Assembly: GCA_024640955.1 (NCBI GenBank)
Contig: JAHEDZ010000002.1
Location: 1-64,000 of the forward strand
Origin: Oceanospirillaceae bacterium
GTDB taxonomy: Bacteria > Pseudomonadota > Gammaproteobacteria > Pseudomonadales > Balneatricaceae
Length of the DNA stretch: 64,000 bases
Direction of reading: 5' to 3'
Shown here one piece after another: positions 60,754 to 64,000 of this stretch (its first letter is position 1; the number at the start of each line of letters is the position of its first letter). The position numbers and the translations under genes are program-made. Below the pieces are notes generated by a model. It was not told where the DNA came from. It did no database searches and was given only the letters and a program-made list of their open reading frames with translations.

Positions 60754-61077
60754 TTACTGATCGCCAGCTACAACAGCGCCGGTTGATTTGTAGAAGCGAA
60801 CTTTCTTGCCATCTTCAAGAGTCTTGAAGCCGACACGGTCGCCCTTACCAGTTTCAGCATTGAAGATCGCAACGTTAGAAGTAGCGATAGCTGCTTCTTT
60901 CTCAACGATGCCACCAGCCTGCTGAAGCATAGGATTTGGTTTCTGGTGTTTCTTAACCATGTTGATGCCAGACACGATCAGACGATCGTTTTCGAGTACG
61001 CGTACAACTTTGCCACGCTTACCCTTGTCTTTGCCTGCGATTACGATGACTTCGTCGTCACGTTTAATCTTGCGCAT
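60754..61077 (-). CDS. rplX: 50S ribosomal protein L24
   Basis: [49 protein letters not shown]. Confidence 0.98.
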   Translation of the reverse strand: MRKIKRDDEVIVIAGKDKGKRGKVVRVLENDRLIVSGINMVKKHQKPNPMLQQAGGIVEKEAAIATSNVAIFNAETGKGDRVGFKTLEDGKKVRFYKSTGAVVAGDQ

Positions 61078-61119
61078 TTTTAATTACCTTCGTTTCCTAC
61101 TACCTTCCTCATGCTCAAA

Positions 61120-61147
61120 AACGCCAAACTCTTTCGAGCTTGGCGTT
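61120..61147 (-). other. stem-loop in rplN-rplX spacer
   Basis: AACGCCAA...TTGGCGTT, 8-bp perfect arms. Confidence 0.6.
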
Positions 61148-61178
61148 CTCGTCAAAACTCCGAAAAAATTTCGGGGTC

Positions 61179-61547
61179 TTACAGCACTTCAGGCGCCAGG
61201 GAAATGATCTTCATGAACTTCTCGTTACGAAGCTCACGCGTTACTGGGCCGAAGATACGAGTACCGATCGGGGCGTCGTTGTTGTTCAACAGAACCGCTG
61301 AGTTAGTATCAAAGCGGATCAGCGAGCCATCAGGACGACGAACACCTTTACGGGTACGTACTACGACTGCTTTAAGAACCTGACCTTTCTTAACCTTGCC
61401 ACGCGGAATTGCTTCCTTGACTGTCACCTTGATGACATCGCCAACACTGGCGTAGCGGCGGTGAGAACCACCCAGGACCTTAATACACATAACTCGCTTG
61501 GCACCGCTGTTATCAGCGACATCAAGCATAGTTTCTGTCTGAATCAT
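61179..61547 (-). CDS. rplN: 50S ribosomal protein L14
   Basis: [33 protein letters not shown]. Confidence 0.98.
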   Translation of the reverse strand: MIQTETMLDVADNSGAKRVMCIKVLGGSHRRYASVGDVIKVTVKEAIPRGKVKKGQVLKAVVVRTRKGVRRPDGSLIRFDTNSAVLLNNNDAPIGTRIFGPVTRELRNEKFMKIISLAPEVL

Positions 61548-61629
61548 GGTTTACTCCACAATCTCTATGTCTCCGCCCACCACAAAATCGCGGTGAGCGA
61601 AGCGGCTAGTGAAGCAAAGGTGCGATATA

Positions 61630-61893
61630 TTACACCTTTGCTCCACGTTCTTCAATGCGAATCAAAGACCAAGTCTTGGTCTTCGACAATGGGCGACTTT
61701 CCGCGATGGTCACGAGGTCACCCATCTGGCACTCATTCTTTTCGTCATGTGCGTGCAACTTAGTTGAACGCTTAACGAATTTGCCGTAGATCGGGTGTTT
61801 CACCTTGCGCTCAACCAGCACAGTGATGGTTTTATCCATCTTGTCACTGATGACCTTACCGGTCACAGTACGGGTACGTTTTTCAGCGCTCAT
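61630..61893 (-). CDS. rpsQ: 30S ribosomal protein S17
   Basis: [38 protein letters not shown]. Confidence 0.98.
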   Translation of the reverse strand: MSAEKRTRTVTGKVISDKMDKTITVLVERKVKHPIYGKFVKRSTKLHAHDEKNECQMGDLVTIAESRPLSKTKTWSLIRIEERGAKV

Positions 61894-62084
61894 TTATTCA
61901 CCTGCTTTTCGTTCAGTACTGTCTTTACGCGAGCAATGTCACGACGAACCTGACCAAGCAGGTGAGTCTGTGCCAGCTGGCCAGTAGCTTTCTGCATGCG
62001 CAGGTTAAACTGGTCCTTGAGCAAACCCAGCAGAGACTGCTGAAGCTGATCAACGGACTGTTCACGTAGTTCAGTTGCATTCAT
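61890..62084 (-). CDS. rpmC: 50S ribosomal protein L29
   Basis: [37 protein letters not shown]. Confidence 0.98.
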   Translation of the reverse strand: MNATELREQSVDQLQQSLLGLLKDQFNLRMQKATGQLAQTHLLGQVRRDIARVKTVLNEKQVNK

Positions 62085-62497
62085 TACATCACCGTCCGCT
62101 TAACAACGTTTGTTGGAACCGGCAGCTTAGCAGCCGCCAGCGCGAAGGCTTCGGTAGCGAGATCTTCTGGTACACCTGCCATTTCGAACAGAACCTTACC
62201 AGGCTGGATCTGAGCGACCCAGTACTCAACGTTACCCTTACCTTTACCCATACGTACTTCAAGTGGCTTGCCAGTGATTGGCTTGTCAGGGAACACACGG
62301 ATCCAGATTTTACCACCACGTTTTACGTGACGAGTCATAGTACGACGAGCTGCCTCGATCTGACGTGCAGTAATACGGCCGCGACCAGTTGCTTTCAGTG
62401 CAAATTCACCAAAGCTTACTTTGCTGCCGCGCTGCGCCAGACCACGGTTACGACCAGTCTGTACTTTGCGGAATTTTAGGCGTTTAGGTTGTAGCAT
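62084..62497 (-). CDS. rplP: 50S ribosomal protein L16
   Basis: [40 protein letters not shown]. Confidence 0.98.
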   Translation of the reverse strand: MLQPKRLKFRKVQTGRNRGLAQRGSKVSFGEFALKATGRGRITARQIEAARRTMTRHVKRGGKIWIRVFPDKPITGKPLEVRMGKGKGNVEYWVAQIQPGKVLFEMAGVPEDLATEAFALAAAKLPVPTNVVKRTVM

Positions 62498-62508
62498 TGA
62501 TCTCTACC

Positions 62509-63189
62509 TCACTTGCCTTTCTTCGCAGGTGTCTTCTTCTCAGCACGTACCTGTTCGATACCGCCAAGGATTTCACCTTTGAAGATCCATACTTTAACGC
62601 CGATTACACCGTAAGTGGTGTGCGCTTCATAAGTCGCGTAATCGATATCGGCACGTAGAGTGTGAAGAGGCACACGACCTTCGCGGTACCATTCAGTACG
62701 CGCGATCTCAGCACCGCCAAGACGGCCAGCCAGAGAGATCTTGATACCTTTCGCGCCAGCACGCATAGCGTTCTGTACCGCACGCTTCATAGCGCGACGG
62801 AACATCACACGACGCTCCAGCTGACCCGCAACGTTCTGTGCAACCAGCTTCGCATCCAGATCTGGCTTGCGAACTTCTTCGATGTTGATATGCACAGGCA
62901 CACCCATCATCGCAGAAACAGTTGAACGCAGAACTTCTACGTCTTCACCTTTCTTACCAATCACGATACCGGGACGGGCAGTATAGATAGTGATTTTTGC
63001 ATTCTGTGCAGGACGCTCGATTTCGATGCGGCTTACAGATGCTTTTTCAAGCTGCTTCTCCAGGTACTTACGCACCTCGAGATCATTCAGCAATTTTTTC
63101 GCGTAATCGGCTTTGTCCGCGTACCACACAGAAGTGTGGTCTTTAACAACGCCAAGCCGAATACCGGTTGGGTGAACTTTCTGACCCAT
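62509..63189 (-). CDS. rpsC: 30S ribosomal protein S3
   Basis: [34 protein letters not shown]. Confidence 0.98.
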   Translation of the reverse strand: MGQKVHPTGIRLGVVKDHTSVWYADKADYAKKLLNDLEVRKYLEKQLEKASVSRIEIERPAQNAKITIYTARPGIVIGKKGEDVEVLRSTVSAMMGVPVHINIEEVRKPDLDAKLVAQNVAGQLERRVMFRRAMKRAVQNAMRAGAKGIKISLAGRLGGAEIARTEWYREGRVPLHTLRADIDYATYEAHTTYGVIGVKVWIFKGEILGGIEQVRAEKKTPAKKGK

Positions 63190-63214
63190 GATTAAATCTC
63201 CTAGTACTCAGCTA

Positions 63215-63547
63215 TTAGTCAGCGACCTTGACCGTGATATGGCAAGAGCGTTTCAAAATACGATCAGCTCGACCCTTAGCACGTGGACGGATACGCTTCA
63301 TAGTCATACCTTCATCAACGAATACGGTAGAAACGCGCAGTTCGTCGATGTCGGCACCATTATTGTGCTCTGCGTTTGCAATAGCAGACTCAAGCACTTT
63401 CTTAACCAGGTGTGCACCTTTTTTGGTGCTGAACGCCAGAATGTTCAGAGCTTCGCCAACAGACTTACCACGAATCTGGTCTGCAACCAGTCGAGCTTTC
63501 TGAGCGGAGATGCGGGCGCCGTTATGCTTAGCAACAACTTCCATCAT
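63215..63547 (-). CDS. rplV: 50S ribosomal protein L22
   Basis: [37 protein letters not shown]. Confidence 0.98.
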   Translation of the reverse strand: MMEVVAKHNGARISAQKARLVADQIRGKSVGEALNILAFSTKKGAHLVKKVLESAIANAEHNNGADIDELRVSTVFVDEGMTMKRIRPRAKGRADRILKRSCHITVKVAD

Positions 63548-63556
63548 CGACTCCTA

Positions 63557-63832
63557 TTACTTCTTGGCCTTCTTGTCTGCTACGTGACCTTTGAAGGTAC
63601 GAGTAGCAGAGAATTCGCCTAGTTTGTGACCTACCATGTCTTCAGTTACATAAACTGGGACGTGCTGGCGGCCGTTATGTACAGCAATCGTCAGTCCGAC
63701 AAAGTTCGGAAAGATTGTAGAGCGACGTGACCAAGTCTTAATTGGCTTGCGATCATTCGCTTCGATTGCAGCTTCTACCTTTTTCAACAAGTGAAGGTCG
63801 ATAAAAGGACCTTTCTTCAATGAACGTGGCAC
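63557..63832 (-). CDS. rpsS: 30S ribosomal protein S19
   Basis: [62 protein letters not shown]. Confidence 0.98.
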   Translation of the reverse strand: MPRSLKKGPFIDLHLLKKVEAAIEANDRKPIKTWSRRSTIFPNFVGLTIAVHNGRQHVPVYVTEDMVGHKLGEFSATRTFKGHVADKKAKK

Positions 63833-63844
63833 GGCTGATTCCCC

Positions 63845-64000
63845 TTACTTACGACGGTCACGTACGATAAGCTTATCGGTACGCTTGTTCTTACGAGTCT
63901 TGTGACCCTTAGTCGGAACACCCCAAGGTGAAACTGGGTGACGACCACCAGAGGTACGACCTTCACCACCACCGTGTGGGTGATCTACTGGGTTCATCGC
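63845..64000 (-). CDS. rplB: 50S ribosomal protein L2, partial (C-terminus only)
   Basis: Reverse-strand frame [51 protein letters not shown]; runs off window end. Confidence 0.96.
   Translation of the reverse strand, partial: AMNPVDHPHGGGEGRTSGGRHPVSPWGVPTKGHKTRKNKRTDKLIVRDRRK

Noticed and set aside
1-64000. CRISPR arrays, prophage or toxin-antitoxin/defence modules
   Set aside because: No regularly spaced direct repeats, phage structural genes or recognisable TA/defence pairs seen by eye.

Overview
A gammaproteobacterial chromosome segment (probably a marine Oceanospirillales-like organism; inferred from gene content). In order: (1) a phenylacetate catabolism locus (partial aldo/keto reductase, internally shortened class II aldolase, paaI, paaX, paaGKABCDE, paaZ), then DUF3237, a TRAP transporter and a hotdog thioesterase; (2) a glycine cleavage locus (gcvP, gcvH, XRE-cupin regulator, gcvT); (3) assorted genes (DsrE-like, nitroreductase, MarR, LysE, TRIC-like); (4) an NAD-dependent formate dehydrogenase cluster (fdsGBA, fdhD, fdsD, divergent regulator); (5) flotillin, an aldehyde dehydrogenase and a Liv-type ABC transporter; (6) ssb/uvrA; (7) an accessory block of about 9.5 kb (IS5-family element, tandem glycine riboswitch upstream of a DadA-like oxidase, nitroreductase, LysR, M20 amidohydrolase, TRAP transporter) bounded by two copies of rplQ that share a 332-bp identical core; (8) the alpha/spc/S10 ribosomal protein operons, running off the end in rplB. 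The most notable observations are the rplQ-bounded island with its recombination-like junctions, the glycine-riboswitch DadA unit sharing a 20-bp motif with the LysR/M20/TRAP promoter region, an inverted palindrome pair that supplies the FdhD C-terminus, shared operator-like motifs in the gcv and paa loci, and a dispersed REP-like family. No CRISPR array, tRNA or rRNA was recognised.
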